53,586 nucleotides of DNA from an uncultured Bacteroidales bacterium (lineage in GTDB: Bacteria; Bacteroidota; Bacteroidia; Bacteroidales; Bacteroidaceae). A program made the position numbers and the translations under genes. Positions within the stretch are counted from its first letter, which is position 1. Every line of letters begins with the position of its first letter. Where the stretch lies: NCBI GenBank assembly GCA_902782245.1, contig CACZMI010000007.1, forward strand, positions 1 through 53,586. Reading direction: 5' to 3'. This document shows, one piece after another, positions 1 through 9,272 of this stretch. Under the pieces are notes generated by a model. It was not told where the DNA came from, did not search any database, and saw nothing but the letters and a program-made list of their open reading frames with translations.

Positions 1-1
1 A

Positions 2-3000
2 CTTGGAGTTGAGAAGAAACTGGGAATAACCAAGGAGGATATAGGCAAGAAGATTTCGGTCGATGACTATAACATGAACTGCCGTACCGAGGTTATGAAG
101 TACAAGGCTCACTGGAGTGACCTGACGCAGAAGATAGGTTACTGGGTAGACCTGGACAATCCCTACATCACATATGATAACCGTTACATAGAGACCCTCT
201 GGTGGCTGCTCAAGCAGCTTTACGGCAAGGGTTATCTTTATAAAGGATATACCATCCAGCCTTACTCACCCGCAGCAGGTACTGGTCTTTCAAGCCATGA
301 GCTGAACCAGCCCGGCTGCTACCGTGATGTAAAGGACACCACCGTGACCGCTCAGTTCACAATGACTGATCCCAAACCGGAGATGACAGGTTGGGGCACA
401 CCCGTATTCCTGGCATGGACTACAACCCCGTGGACACTGCCTTCAAACACCGCACTCTGCGTAGGCAACAAGATTGACTACGTTGCAGTTCGTACCTACA
501 ACCCCTACAACGGTCAGCCTGTAACAGCAGTGATGGCTAAGGAGCGTCTCAGCGCTTACCTTGATCCCAAGGGCGCAGAACTGGCACTTGACTCCTACGC
601 TCAGGGTGACAAGGTAATCCCTTATCAGATTGTAGCAGAATATAAGGGTGCAGATCTGGTGGGCATGCACTACAAGCAGTTGTTCCCGTGGGTTAAGCCC
701 GTTTTCAAGGATGAGGACGGTTCAATCAAGACTTCCGATGCCGGTTTCCGTGTAATACCCGGTGATTATGTAACCACCGAGGACGGTACCGGTATAGTAC
801 ACATAGCACCCACATTCGGCGCCGATGACGCATTCGTTGCCAAGGCCGCCGGCATTCCTTCACTCTTCATGATCAACCGCAAGATGGAGACCCGTCCTAT
901 GGTTGACTTTACCGGTAAGTACTGGCTCATGGATGAGTTGGATCCCGATTTCGTAAAGAACTGCGTTGATGCAGACCTCTACAAGGAGTATCAGGGTGCT
1001 TACGTAAAGAACGCATATGATCCCAAGTTCAACGAGGGCGGCAAGTACGATGAGGCTGCCGCATCCAAGGCTGAGGATCTGAACGTATATCTGTGCATCC
1101 GCATGAAGCAGGAGGGCACAGCCTTCAAGATTGAAAAGCACGTTCACAACTACCCGCACTGCTGGCGTACCGACAAACCTGTGCTCTATTATCCTCTGGA
1201 CAGCTGGTTCATCAAGGCATCGGCCGCACGCGACAGGATGATTGAACTCAATAACACCATCAAGTGGAAACCGGAGTCAACCGGTACCGGCCGATTCGGC
1301 AAGTGGCTTGAGAACCTGAATGACTGGAACCTGAGCCGCAGCCGCTACTGGGGCACCCCGCTGCCCATCTGGCGCAATGACGATGGTGACGAGCTGTGCA
1401 TCGGCTCTGTTGAGGAACTTTATAATGAGATTGAGAAGTCCGTAAAAGCCGGCGTAATGAAATCCAACCCGTTTAGGGATAAAGGATTCCAGCCCGGTGT
1501 TTATACACAGGAAAACTACGATAAGATTGACCTGCACCGCCCGTACGTGGATGACATCATCCTGGTATCTGAGGCAGGCCGTCCCATGAAGCGTGAACTT
1601 GACCTGATAGACGTCTGGTTTGACAGCGGCGCCATGCCGTTCGCCCAGATGCACTATCCGTTTGAGAATAAGGAACTCATTGACAACGGTACCGTATTCC
1701 CGGCCGATTTCATAGCCGAGGGTGTTGACCAGACACGCGGCTGGTTCTACACTCTGCATGCCATAGCAACAATGGTCAAGGACGGCGTATCGTTCAAGAC
1801 CGTGATATCAAACGGACTGGTTCTGGACAAGAACGGCAACAAGATGTCAAAGCGTCTGGGCAATGCCGTTGATCCGTTTGAGGAGATTGAAAAGTTCGGC
1901 AGCGATGCTTTGCGCTGGTACATGATAACCAACGCCCAGCCTTGGGATAACCTCAAGTTCGATGAGGAGGGAGTGAAGGATGTTACCCGTAAGTTCTTCG
2001 GCACACTGCACAATACATACAAGTTCTTTGCCCAGTATGCAAATGTGGACGGCTTTGACAATTCGGCCGCTCAGATTGCCGTTGCAGAGCGTCCCGTTAT
2101 GGACCGCTGGATACTGAGTGAGCTCAACTCACTCACCAAGGATGTCCGTGAGAGCCTTGATGACTATGAGCCTACACGCGCCGGCCGTCTGATCACCAAC
2201 TTTGTAAACGACTACCTGTCTAACTGGTACGTTCACCTTACCCGTGACCGTTACTGGGGCAGCAGCATGAGTCAGGACAAACTGGCCGCATATCAGACAC
2301 TCTACACCTGTCTTGAGACCGTTGCAAGACTCATGTCGCCCATTGCTCCGTTCTATGCCGACCGTCTGTTCCGTGACCTTACCGCCGTTTGCGCAAATGC
2401 TCCGGTATCGGTTCATCTGGCCGAGTATCCCAAGTGTGATGACTCTCTGGTTGACAAGGAACTTGAGACCCGTATGGAGCTTGCCCAGAAACTCACCTCA
2501 ATGGTGCTGGCACTGCGTAAGCGTGACGATGTAAAGATCAACGTGCCCCCGTTACAGCAGAACTCCGCTCACATCTGGAGCCTGTCAAGGAGCTTATCCG
2601 CGATGAGGTCAATGTCAAGGAGGTTGAGTTCGTGGAGGGTGCCACAAGCGTTCTGGTCAAGAAGGTAAAGTGTAACTTTAAGATTCTGGGCAAGAAGTTC
2701 GGCCCGCTCATGAAGGGTGTTGCCGCAGCCGTCCAGAACATGAGCCAGGAGGATGTAGCCAGACTGGAGCAGGAGGGTAGCTTTACATTCGATATCAACG
2801 GTACTCCCGCCACAGTCGATACAACTGAGGTTGAGATATTCAGTGAGGATATACCCGGCTGGGTAGTTGCCAATGAGGGTACACTCACAGTTGCTCTTGA
2901 TATCCAGCTTACCGATGAGCTCAAGCGTGAGGGTATAGCCCGCGAGCTCAAGAAACGTATCCAGGATGTACGCAAACTGACAGGTCTTGAAATCACAGAC

Positions 3001-3177
3001 CGCATCGTGGTCCGTCTGGAATCAAATACCCAGACCGATGCCGCCGTCCGCGAATATGAGGAGTGGATAAAGAGTCAGGTACTTGCCGATGCAATCGAGA
3101 TTGTACCCGCTCTTGACAAGTTTGAGGATATATCATTCGATGAGTATTCACTGAAAGTTCAAATAGAGAAAATATAA
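2..3177 (+). CDS. ileS: Isoleucyl-tRNA synthetase, 5'-partial and frameshifted
   Basis: Class Ia aminoacyl-tRNA synthetase that charges tRNA-Ile in the cytoplasm. The reading frame is open from base 2, so the true start and the HIGH motif lie left of the window. Visible are the CP1 editing-domain motif TTPWTLPSN (about 418-445), the KMSKR signature (1841-1855) and the anticodon-binding region. The first frame runs to a stop at 2668, but after PLQQ (ending at 2560) the family-like protein continues in another frame (LRSHLEPVKELIRDEV from 2563, ending at 3177). Only two A's separate the two frames, so the loss of one A (cag-aaa-ctc expected) explains the break. The downstream part keeps a conserved C-terminal domain without stops. 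A sequencing or assembly error is likelier than a real mutation because the gene is normally essential. Short spacing to the next three genes suggests one operon. Confidence 0.93.
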
Positions 3178-3206
3178 ACCTTAACCAATTAATTAAATTC
3201 CCCGCT

Positions 3207-3584
3207 ATGGCAGAGAAAAACCGCTATTCTGATGAGGAGCTTGAGGAGTTCCGTCAGATTATCAATGAAAAACTTGAAGTTGCACAGAGGGACTATGATG
3301 CACTCAAGGCCTCTCTTATGAATGCAGACAACAACAGTACGGATGACACATCTCCTACATACAAGGTTCTTGAAGAGGGCGCCAACACCCTTTCAAAGGA
3401 GGAGACAACCCGTCTGGCTCAGCGTCAGATGAAATTCATCCAGTCACTCCAGGCCGCACTTGTACGTATTGAGAACAAGACATACGGTATCTGCCGCGAG
3501 ACAGGTAAACTCATACCCAAGGAGCGTCTTCGCGCAGTACCTCACGCAACTCTCTGCATCGAGGCCAAGCAGAACAAGCACTGA
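3207..3584 (+). CDS. TraR/DksA-family zinc-finger-like protein
   Basis: A small (125 aa) protein of the DksA/TraR superfamily, which binds the RNA polymerase secondary channel or acts as a small regulator. The N-terminal half is charged and helical (likely a coiled coil), and the C-terminal end has the family block with YGICRETGKLIPKERL followed by PHATLCIEAK. In canonical members this block has two CxxC pairs that bind zinc. Here only single cysteines remain in each half, so zinc binding is doubtful; as I recall, Bacteroidota orthologs are similarly degenerate. It sits 29 bases after ileS and 8 bases before lspA, an arrangement I recall as common in Bacteroidales. Its exact target is unknown. 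Confidence 0.85.
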   Translation: MAEKNRYSDEELEEFRQIINEKLEVAQRDYDALKASLMNADNNSTDDTSPTYKVLEEGANTLSKEETTRLAQRQMKFIQSLQAALVRIENKTYGICRETGKLIPKERLRAVPHATLCIEAKQNKH

Positions 3585-3592
3585 TATCCCTT

Positions 3593-4240
3593 ATGGATAA
3601 TCTGAATCCGGAGCGTTGCAACAGTTCCCGGCAGGGACGTATTGCGCTGACAATAATCCTGTCAGTGCTGGTTATAGATCAGATAATAAAGATCCTGGTC
3701 AAGACCGGCATGTCTCTGGGTGAAAGTATAGAGATTACGTCCTGGTTCAAGATACTGTTTGTGGAGAATAACGGTATGGCTTTCGGAATGGAGATCATAG
3801 GCAAACTGTTCCTTTCCCTGTTCCGCATAGGAGCCATCGGTTTCTTTACCTGGTATCTGATAAAAATCATAAACAGGGGCTTCCCCACAGGCTACATAGT
3901 AACTGTGTCGTTCGTGATAGCCGGTGCGATAGGCAACCTGCTGGACTGTATGTTCTACGGGCTGATATTTACCGAGAGCACACCTTTCAACAAAGCTGTG
4001 ATGACTGCAATAGGAGACGGTTATGCACCGTTCCTGTACGGTAAGGTGGTGGATATGTTCTATTTCCCGCTCTGGACATGGCCCGATTGGATGCCTTTTG
4101 TAGGCGGTGACATATTCTTCGGACCGGTATTCAATTTTGCCGATTCCTGCATCACATGCGGCGTGATAACACTCCTGCTGTTTTACACCAGGTTGGTGAA
4201 TATGGGACTTCAATACCAAAATCCCGATGAGGAGAATTGA
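3593..4240 (+). CDS. lspA: Lipoprotein signal peptidase (signal peptidase II)
   Basis: Inner-membrane aspartyl protease that removes signal peptides from diacylglyceryl-modified prolipoproteins. The 215 aa protein has four hydrophobic segments and the two catalytic aspartates expected for the family: D154 in the KVVDMF motif and D184 in FNFADSC. The N-terminal region has the family-like DQIIK and VENNGMAFG motifs. It is longer than the approximately 165 aa proteobacterial enzyme because of a short N-terminal extension and an insertion before the second aspartate (around residues 120-150). It overlaps the next gene by 14 bases, and that next gene encodes a lipoprotein, a likely substrate. Confidence 0.96.
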   Translation: MDNLNPERCNSSRQGRIALTIILSVLVIDQIIKILVKTGMSLGESIEITSWFKILFVENNGMAFGMEIIGKLFLSLFRIGAIGFFTWYLIKIINRGFPTGYIVTVSFVIAGAIGNLLDCMFYGLIFTESTPFNKAVMTAIGDGYAPFLYGKVVDMFYFPLWTWPDWMPFVGGDIFFGPVFNFADSCITCGVITLLLFYTRLVNMGLQYQNPDEEN

Positions 4241-5024
4241 TCTGCTGTTGCTGGCCATACTGTTGCCGGTACTTTCAGGCTGTCGTCTGAACCGTCCGGA
4301 CGATGTCCTTGCTCCAAGAAAGATGGAACAGTTCCTTTATGATTATCATCTGGCGCAGGCTATCGGTCAGGAGCTTCCCAAGGAGGATAAATACAGTTCA
4401 AAGGCATACACTGACTGGGCATATCACAAAAACGGCATCACGCCCGAAGAATTCAACCGCTCTCTTGTATGGTACACCCGTAATCCGAAAGAGCTGGCCA
4501 AGATTTACAAGCGTCTTTCAAACAGATTGGATGACGAGTATAAAACTGCTACCAGGTCCTTGGCTCAGATAGAGAAAAAATCATTTGAGATCCAGTCGGG
4601 TGACAGCGTGAACCTATGGTACCTGGCCTCCACCGCTCTGCTCAATACATCGGTTTACATGAATAAACTGACGTACAAGATAAACCGGGACACCACATTT
4701 CATAAAGGAGATACTGTATGCCTTGACGTGACCGGTACATTTGTATCTGCAGACACCTGTCAGTCACGCTATTCGTACATGTCGCTGTCCGCCTATTATA
4801 CAGACAGCGTTTCAACGTCCGATACTATACTGCGCACAAACGGAAATGTCATGCTATCCATTGTACTGGATGCTGACAAGGATTTTTCAAGTATCAGCGG
4901 TTCAATAAATTATCTGGATTCGGCCGATAACCGGAACAGCATCCTCATGCTGTCTGATATGGATCTTATGCGTTATCACAGGAGAACGCTTCCCGATACG
5001 GTCAGGGTTTCAGCCGCGGATTAA
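4227..5024 (+). CDS. DUF4296-domain lipoprotein
   Basis: A 265 aa protein with an N-terminal hydrophobic segment ending in the lipobox LSGC (cysteine at residue 19), so it is probably exported and lipidated by the pathway that includes the upstream lspA. Residues ~28-115 resemble the DUF4296 domain of Bacteroidota (MEQFLYDYHLAQAI, then a KNGITPEEFNRSL stretch). The C-terminal half is beta-rich and unrecognised. No enzymatic motif is visible and the function is unknown. It overlaps lspA by 14 bases. Its 3' end overlaps the convergent methyltransferase gene by 15 bases, with no room for a separate terminator. Confidence 0.83.
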   Translation: MRRIDLLLLAILLPVLSGCRLNRPDDVLAPRKMEQFLYDYHLAQAIGQELPKEDKYSSKAYTDWAYHKNGITPEEFNRSLVWYTRNPKELAKIYKRLSNRLDDEYKTATRSLAQIEKKSFEIQSGDSVNLWYLASTALLNTSVYMNKLTYKINRDTTFHKGDTVCLDVTGTFVSADTCQSRYSYMSLSAYYTDSVSTSDTILRTNGNVMLSIVLDADKDFSSISGSINYLDSADNRNSILMLSDMDLMRYHRRTLPDTVRVSAAD

Positions 5025-5774
5025 TCTTCTTCTGAATTCCGAGCAGACTATTGCAGTGGCAACGGCAACATTGAGCGACTCTGATGTGGCTGCGCCTGCG
5101 GGCCAGTTGGGGATGTAGAGTTTGCGGTTGACGGTTTTTCCCACCTCTCTGCTTATTCCTTTCCCTTCATTTCCCATTATTATTACGCCGTTGTCAGACA
5201 ATTCGGTGTTATAAATAGTCTGACCTTCAAGATAAGTGCCGTATACGGGTACAGAGGCGGGCAGTGCCTTAATCTCTTCCAAGAGGTCGACGTAGTGGAT
5301 TTTCACTCTGGATATGGCACCCATTGTGGCTTGCACAGCTTTAGGGTTAAAGACATCGGCTGAACCTTTGGAGCAGAAAATGTCCTTTATCCCGAACCAA
5401 TCGGCAATCCTTATTATTGTTCCCAAATTGCCGGGGTCCTGTACGTCGTCCAATGCCAGGACAAGATCACTGCCTGCGGCATCTTTCATTGCGAGGCTCT
5501 CCCTCGGCATGCAGAAAACGGCAATTACATCCTGAGGGGAACGCAACAGGCTGGCGCGTTTGAGCTCATCGGGCGTTACCGGTTCCACACGCTGTGCCGG
5601 AATATTTCTGCGGCTGCCTAACCATTCGTCGGTCGCAGCCAGAAGAATGCAGTCGAATACGCCCAGCAGTTCACCTACCAGTTTATGACCTTCGGCAACA
5701 AATAGCCCTTTCTCGTCACGGAACTTCTTAAGTTCCAGACTTTTGATGTTCTTTATGTCATTTTTGCTGAGCAT
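5010..5774 (-). CDS. TrmH/SpoU-family RNA 2'-O-ribose methyltransferase
   Basis: A 254 aa SPOUT-class methyltransferase that uses SAM to methylate a ribose 2'-OH in rRNA or tRNA. The N-terminal ~95 residues look like the substrate-binding domain (GLFVAEGHKLVGELL). The catalytic domain carries three family motifs: motif 1 DDVQDPGNLGTIIRIADW, motif 2 IIMGNEGKGIS and motif 3 ESLNVAVATAI, which form the trefoil knot. The protein most resembles RlmB-like enzymes, but the target nucleotide cannot be read from sequence. It is transcribed away from tamL, and a near-consensus -7 element (5795-5802, TATCTTTA on the minus strand) lies just upstream. Confidence 0.93.
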   Translation of the reverse strand: MLSKNDIKNIKSLELKKFRDEKGLFVAEGHKLVGELLGVFDCILLAATDEWLGSRRNIPAQRVEPVTPDELKRASLLRSPQDVIAVFCMPRESLAMKDAAGSDLVLALDDVQDPGNLGTIIRIADWFGIKDIFCSKGSADVFNPKAVQATMGAISRVKIHYVDLLEEIKALPASVPVYGTYLEGQTIYNTELSDNGVIIMGNEGKGISREVGKTVNRKLYIPNWPAGAATSESLNVAVATAIVCSEFRRRLIRG

Positions 5775-5822
5775 CTCTGTTTTTTAGACTGCCGTAAAGA
5801 TAGTTATTTTTCAAGTCTGCTC

Positions 5823-5853
5823 TTTGAAAGCAGATGTACTTTCTGTAAATTTG
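5823..5853 (+). promoter_or_regulatory. Bacteroidota sigma-ABfr-type promoter for tamL
   Basis: TTTG (5823-5826), a 19-base spacer and TAAATTTG (5846-5853) match the Bacteroidota primary-sigma consensus. The predicted start of transcription is about 15 bases before the tamL ATG. The -33 element lies inside a small dyad (TCTGCT at 5816-5821, AGCAGA at 5829-5834) that could be an operator. Confidence 0.75.
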
Positions 5854-5875
5854 CCTAATTTAAGAAGTACTGTAT

Positions 5876-8161
5876 ATGAGCAGGAGAATAATCCATATGG
5901 TATTGTCGCTGACCGCAGTCTTGTGGTTGGCATCCTGCTCTGTCTACAAATATGTCCCCGAAGGTCATTATCTGCTCAACAAGATAGAGGTCGCCACCGA
6001 TGAAAAGGGCGTTTCGGACCTTTCCAAATACAAGAATCTGTCATATCAGACGCCAAATACAAAATGGTTCGGCCTGTTCCGTTTTCCACTCAGGTTCTAC
6101 TCTCTCACCGGAACCAAATCGGGCGAGGCTCCGGTAATCTATGACCACCTGCTTTCCGAGGCTACTTGTGCCGATATGAGACGTTCTCTCATGAATTCAG
6201 GTTATCTCAATGCTCAGGTGACTTATTCGTCCAGAAAAAACCGTCGGCCCAAGACCACCGTCCAGTACCAACTCCATCCCGGTAAGATGTTTGTGGTGGA
6301 CAGCGTGAGGGTAACCGTACAGGACGATGCCATAAAAGACATACTGGACAAGCATAAAAAAGAGACCCTGCTGGTACCCGGAATCAATTTGGATGCTTCA
6401 GTCCTGGACGATGAGCGCAACCGCATAGTGGATCTGGTGCACAGGTATGGTTATTTCCGGTTCAACAGGGATTACGTATCATTCGTTGCAGATACGGCCA
6501 AGGGGAGCGACAAGGTCGGATTAAGAATGATTGTGGCAGCCGAAAGTACAGATGATGACGGAACGGTTCATGCTCACAGACAGTTTACGATTTCATCCAT
6601 AAACTATGTCCTGTCCGATAAGAACGGCAATCTGCCGGATCCGTCGGTGGCAAGTCCCGTTGAGAACTACAACGGTTTCACACTCATGTATCCGGGTAAC
6701 AGCCGTAAGCCGATGCTGCGTCCCAAGATAGTGGATATACATTCTTTCCTGAGAGAGGGAATGACATATAACTCGGATTCCATATCCAAGACATATTCAT
6801 CGCTTTCGCGTTTGGGAATGCTCCGTTATACCAACATAAGTTTCAGCGAAATCCCGGAAAGTGACAATCTCCTCCGTGCCGATGTGCTGCTTATGAGTCT
6901 GCCAAAACATTCGGTGTCTTTTGAGGTTGAAGGAACCAATACGGCCGGTGATCTCGGAGCAGCCGCATCCATGTCTTTTACGGACCGGAACCTGTTCCGC
7001 GGATCGGAACAGTTTACCATAAAGTTGCGCGGTGCCTATGAATCCATATCAAACCTTCCGGGTTATACCGGCGATACTTATCTGGAATACGGCTTGGAGG
7101 CGAATCTGGATTTCCCTGAATTCCTTATGCCGTTCCTCTCTCAGGAGCAGCAGCGTCGCAGTCAGGCTACTTCACGTTTCAGTTTCAAGGTAAACGCGCA
7201 GCGGCGTCCGGAGTTCCAGAAAACCATCTTCTCGGCCGGTTGGAGTTACCGCTGGGGGGATACATGGCAGAAAACGCATCAGTTTGATGTGTTGGATCTG
7301 AACTATCTGGTAGTGCCATGGATATCGGACTATTTCAGATCCGAATATCTGGATCAGGTATTCTCGGCCAGATCAATCCTTAAATACAATTATGAGGACC
7401 TGCTCATAACCAAGATAGGTTATACGTTTTATTACTCCAATGCCAGGATACATTCTGTGAATCCTTTCCAGTATTCTGTACGTGTGGGTGTTGAGACATC
7501 GGGCAATATGTTCAGCCTGTTGTCCAAACCGTTGGGCTTTGAACAGAATGATGGCGGACAGTACAAGGTGTTCGGCGTGGCGTTCGCCCAGTATGCCAAG
7601 CAGGATTTCTCATTTACTGCCAATTGGCGGCTTGACCGAATGAATAATCTGGTGGCGCATGCGGAGTGGGGTATTGCAATTCCTTACGGCAATTCCACCA
7701 GTCTGCCGTTTGAGAAGAGATACTTTGCTGGCGGTGCCAACAGCGTACGCGGATGGGCTGTCCGCGAGTTGGGTCCCGGTACATACAGAGGTAATGACAA
7801 GACTATTGACTATATAAAGCAGTCCGGTGATATAAAACTGGGAGCAAGTCTTGAATACCGTTCCAAACTGTTCTGGAAGATCAACGGCGCGGCATTCATA
7901 GATGCCGGTAATATATGGACAATCCGTGAGTACACAGAGCAGCCTGGCGGTCTGTTTGAGTTTGACTCTTTCTACAAACAGATTGCCGTATCATATGGAT
8001 TCGGACTCAGATTTGATTTCGGATTCCTTGTACTGAGGCTTGACGGGGGTATGAAGGCTTATAATCCTTCGGGACGTACCATGTATCGCAAACTGCCTCT
8101 CGTACATCCTGTATTAAGCAGGGATTTTGCATTCCACCTGGCGGTGGGTTATCCGTTCTGA
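5876..8161 (+). CDS. tamL: BamA/TamA-family outer-membrane lipoprotein (TamL-like)
   Basis: A 761 aa Omp85-superfamily protein. The signal peptide ends in a lipobox (LASC, cysteine 21), which is the hallmark of the Bacteroidota TamL version of TamA. Residues ~30-330 look like POTRA domains, and the C-terminal ~430 residues look like a 16-strand barrel with the Omp85 motif RYFAGGANSVRGW and an aromatic-rich C-terminus ending in F. It is expected to act in the outer membrane in insertion or export of other envelope components. TamL usually works with the inner-membrane partner TamB, which is not in this window. Promoter elements lie directly upstream, and the metallo-beta-lactamase gene follows 47 bases downstream. 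Confidence 0.9.
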   Translation: MSRRIIHMVLSLTAVLWLASCSVYKYVPEGHYLLNKIEVATDEKGVSDLSKYKNLSYQTPNTKWFGLFRFPLRFYSLTGTKSGEAPVIYDHLLSEATCADMRRSLMNSGYLNAQVTYSSRKNRRPKTTVQYQLHPGKMFVVDSVRVTVQDDAIKDILDKHKKETLLVPGINLDASVLDDERNRIVDLVHRYGYFRFNRDYVSFVADTAKGSDKVGLRMIVAAESTDDDGTVHAHRQFTISSINYVLSDKNGNLPDPSVASPVENYNGFTLMYPGNSRKPMLRPKIVDIHSFLREGMTYNSDSISKTYSSLSRLGMLRYTNISFSEIPESDNLLRADVLLMSLPKHSVSFEVEGTNTAGDLGAAASMSFTDRNLFRGSEQFTIKLRGAYESISNLPGYTGDTYLEYGLEANLDFPEFLMPFLSQEQQRRSQATSRFSFKVNAQRRPEFQKTIFSAGWSYRWGDTWQKTHQFDVLDLNYLVVPWISDYFRSEYLDQVFSARSILKYNYEDLLITKIGYTFYYSNARIHSVNPFQYSVRVGVETSGNMFSLLSKPLGFEQNDGGQYKVFGVAFAQYAKQDFSFTANWRLDRMNNLVAHAEWGIAIPYGNSTSLPFEKRYFAGGANSVRGWAVRELGPGTYRGNDKTIDYIKQSGDIKLGASLEYRSKLFWKINGAAFIDAGNIWTIREYTEQPGGLFEFDSFYKQIAVSYGFGLRFDFGFLVLRLDGGMKAYNPSGRTMYRKLPLVHPVLSRDFAFHLAVGYPF

Positions 8162-8208
8162 CCATTTAAACACACTGATTATGAAGAAGATAATAAGACA
8201 ACATAAAA

Positions 8209-9012
8209 ATGAAAATCTACTTTATGAGTTTGTCAAGTGGAAGCAGCGGCAACTGCTACTATCTTGGCACAGACGAACATGCAATCCTGATTGATGCCGG
8301 CATACCGGTAAAACAGATCAAGGGATATCTCAAGGATGTGGGTATCCCGTTTGAGAAAATCATGGCAGTATTTGTGACTCATGATCACGCAGACCATATC
8401 AAGGCTTTGGGCAATCTGGGTGAGAAATGTGCCATCCCTGTTTATGCCACCCGAGAGACCCATGAGGGTATCAATAATAACTACTGCATGACAGAGAAAC
8501 TGTCAAGTTGCGTGCGTTATGTGGAGAAGGAAGTGCCGTTCAGTTTCAATGAGTTTACCATAACTCCCTTTGAGGTTCCTCATGACGGAACGGATAATGT
8601 GGGTTACAGGGTAGAGGTTGACGGTAAGGTGTTCTGCTTTGTCACTGACCTTGGCCATATCACGGAGACAGCCTCAAACTATATATTGCAGGCTAACTAT
8701 CTGATAATGGAGGCCAACTATGATGAGGATATGCTGCGTATGGGTAACTATCCCCAGTTCCTCAAGGACCGCATTACAAGTCCTCAGGGACACCTTAGTA
8801 ACAAAACCACTGCCAAGTTCCTGGCTCAGAATATCCACCCGGACCTCAAGAATATCTGGCTCTGCCACCTGAGCGGAGAAAACAACCATCCTGAAATAGC
8901 CTACAAAACCGTAGAGTACGAACTCCGTGGAGTGGGGGTCATCCCGGGCAAGGATGTCCAGCTCTGTGCCCTGAAACGCACCACCCCCAGTGAATTATAT
9001 GTGTTTGAATAG
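8209..9012 (+). CDS. MBL-fold hydrolase, YycJ/WalJ-like nuclease
   Basis: A 267 aa metallo-beta-lactamase-fold protein. The signature motif THDHADH (H58, D59, H60, D62, H63) binds two metals; further ligand candidates are H125 in EVPHDG, D148 in VTDLGH and the C-terminal CHLSGENNHP block. Family members of this size (YycJ/WalJ) are thought to be 5'-3' DNA exonucleases. There is no signal peptide, so it is probably cytoplasmic. It likely shares the tamL transcript and ends at a bidirectional terminator shared with the tRNA gene. Confidence 0.88.
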   Translation: MKIYFMSLSSGSSGNCYYLGTDEHAILIDAGIPVKQIKGYLKDVGIPFEKIMAVFVTHDHADHIKALGNLGEKCAIPVYATRETHEGINNNYCMTEKLSSCVRYVEKEVPFSFNEFTITPFEVPHDGTDNVGYRVEVDGKVFCFVTDLGHITETASNYILQANYLIMEANYDEDMLRMGNYPQFLKDRITSPQGHLSNKTTAKFLAQNIHPDLKNIWLCHLSGENNHPEIAYKTVEYELRGVGVIPGKDVQLCALKRTTPSELYVFE

Positions 9013-9030
9013 GAGATCCCTGTCGCGTAC

Positions 9031-9065
9031 AAAAAAAATGGAGGCCTTTTGACCTCCATTTTTTG
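9031..9065. terminator. Bidirectional terminator between the MBL gene and tRNA-Lys
   Basis: The hairpin TGGAGG (9039-9044) / CCTCCA (9053-9058) is flanked by eight A's on the left and six T's on the right, so it reads as an intrinsic terminator on both strands. It stops the tamL-MBL transcript on the plus strand and the tRNA transcript on the minus strand. The stem can extend outward into sequence that copies the tRNA 3' end. Confidence 0.85.
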
Positions 9066-9138
9066 TACGCGATCAGGGATTCGAACCCTGGACCCATTGA
9101 TTAAGAGTCAATTGCTCTACCAACTGAGCTAATCGCGC
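9066..9138 (-). tRNA. tRNA-Lys (anticodon CTT)
   Basis: The minus strand folds as a 73-base tRNA: acceptor GCGCGAT/ATCGCGT (closing pair G-U), D arm GCTCAGTTGGTAGAGC, anticodon stem ATTGA/TCAAT around the loop CTCTTAA (anticodon CTT, reading AAG), and the T arm with GGTTCGAATCC. Discriminator base A. CCA is not encoded. A perfect promoter lies about 26 bases upstream and a terminator directly downstream, so it is a single-gene unit. Confidence 0.96.
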
Positions 9139-9163
9139 AACTGTGCTTTCTTGTAAAGCGATG

Positions 9164-9194
9164 CAAAGGTACTCCTTTTTGTTGTTACTGCAAA
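9164..9194 (-). promoter_or_regulatory. Promoter of tRNA-Lys
   Basis: On the minus strand, TTTG (9194-9191), a 19-base spacer and TACCTTTG (9171-9164) match the Bacteroidota consensus exactly. The predicted start lies ~19 bases before the mature tRNA 5' end. Confidence 0.8.
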
Positions 9195-9226
9195 ACTAAA
9201 ACCGCACTTTTTTTCATAAAAAAACA

Positions 9227-9250
9227 GCTCCGGCATTTTCATACCGGAGC
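9227..9250 (-). terminator. Terminator of the FAS1 lipoprotein gene
   Basis: On the minus strand, GCTCCGG and CCGGAGC form a 7-bp GC-rich stem, followed by TGTTTTTTT, just after the stop codon of the FAS1 gene. Confidence 0.85.
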
Positions 9251-9272
9251 CATCCTTATAATGTACTATGAA

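Noticed and set aside
2555-2570. Programmed ribosomal frameshifting in ileS
   Set aside because: No slippery heptamer or downstream structure is evident, and programmed shifts in ileS are not known to me.
2632-3177. The 181-codon frame after ileS as a separate gene
   Set aside because: Its sequence is the C-terminal domain of isoleucyl-tRNA synthetase, continuous with the upstream frame after a one-base correction.
8180-8300. A short open frame (MKKIIRQHK...) overlapping the start of the MBL gene
   Set aside because: It overlaps the MBL gene in another frame and has no family resemblance; the MBL start at 8209 gives the conserved N-terminus.
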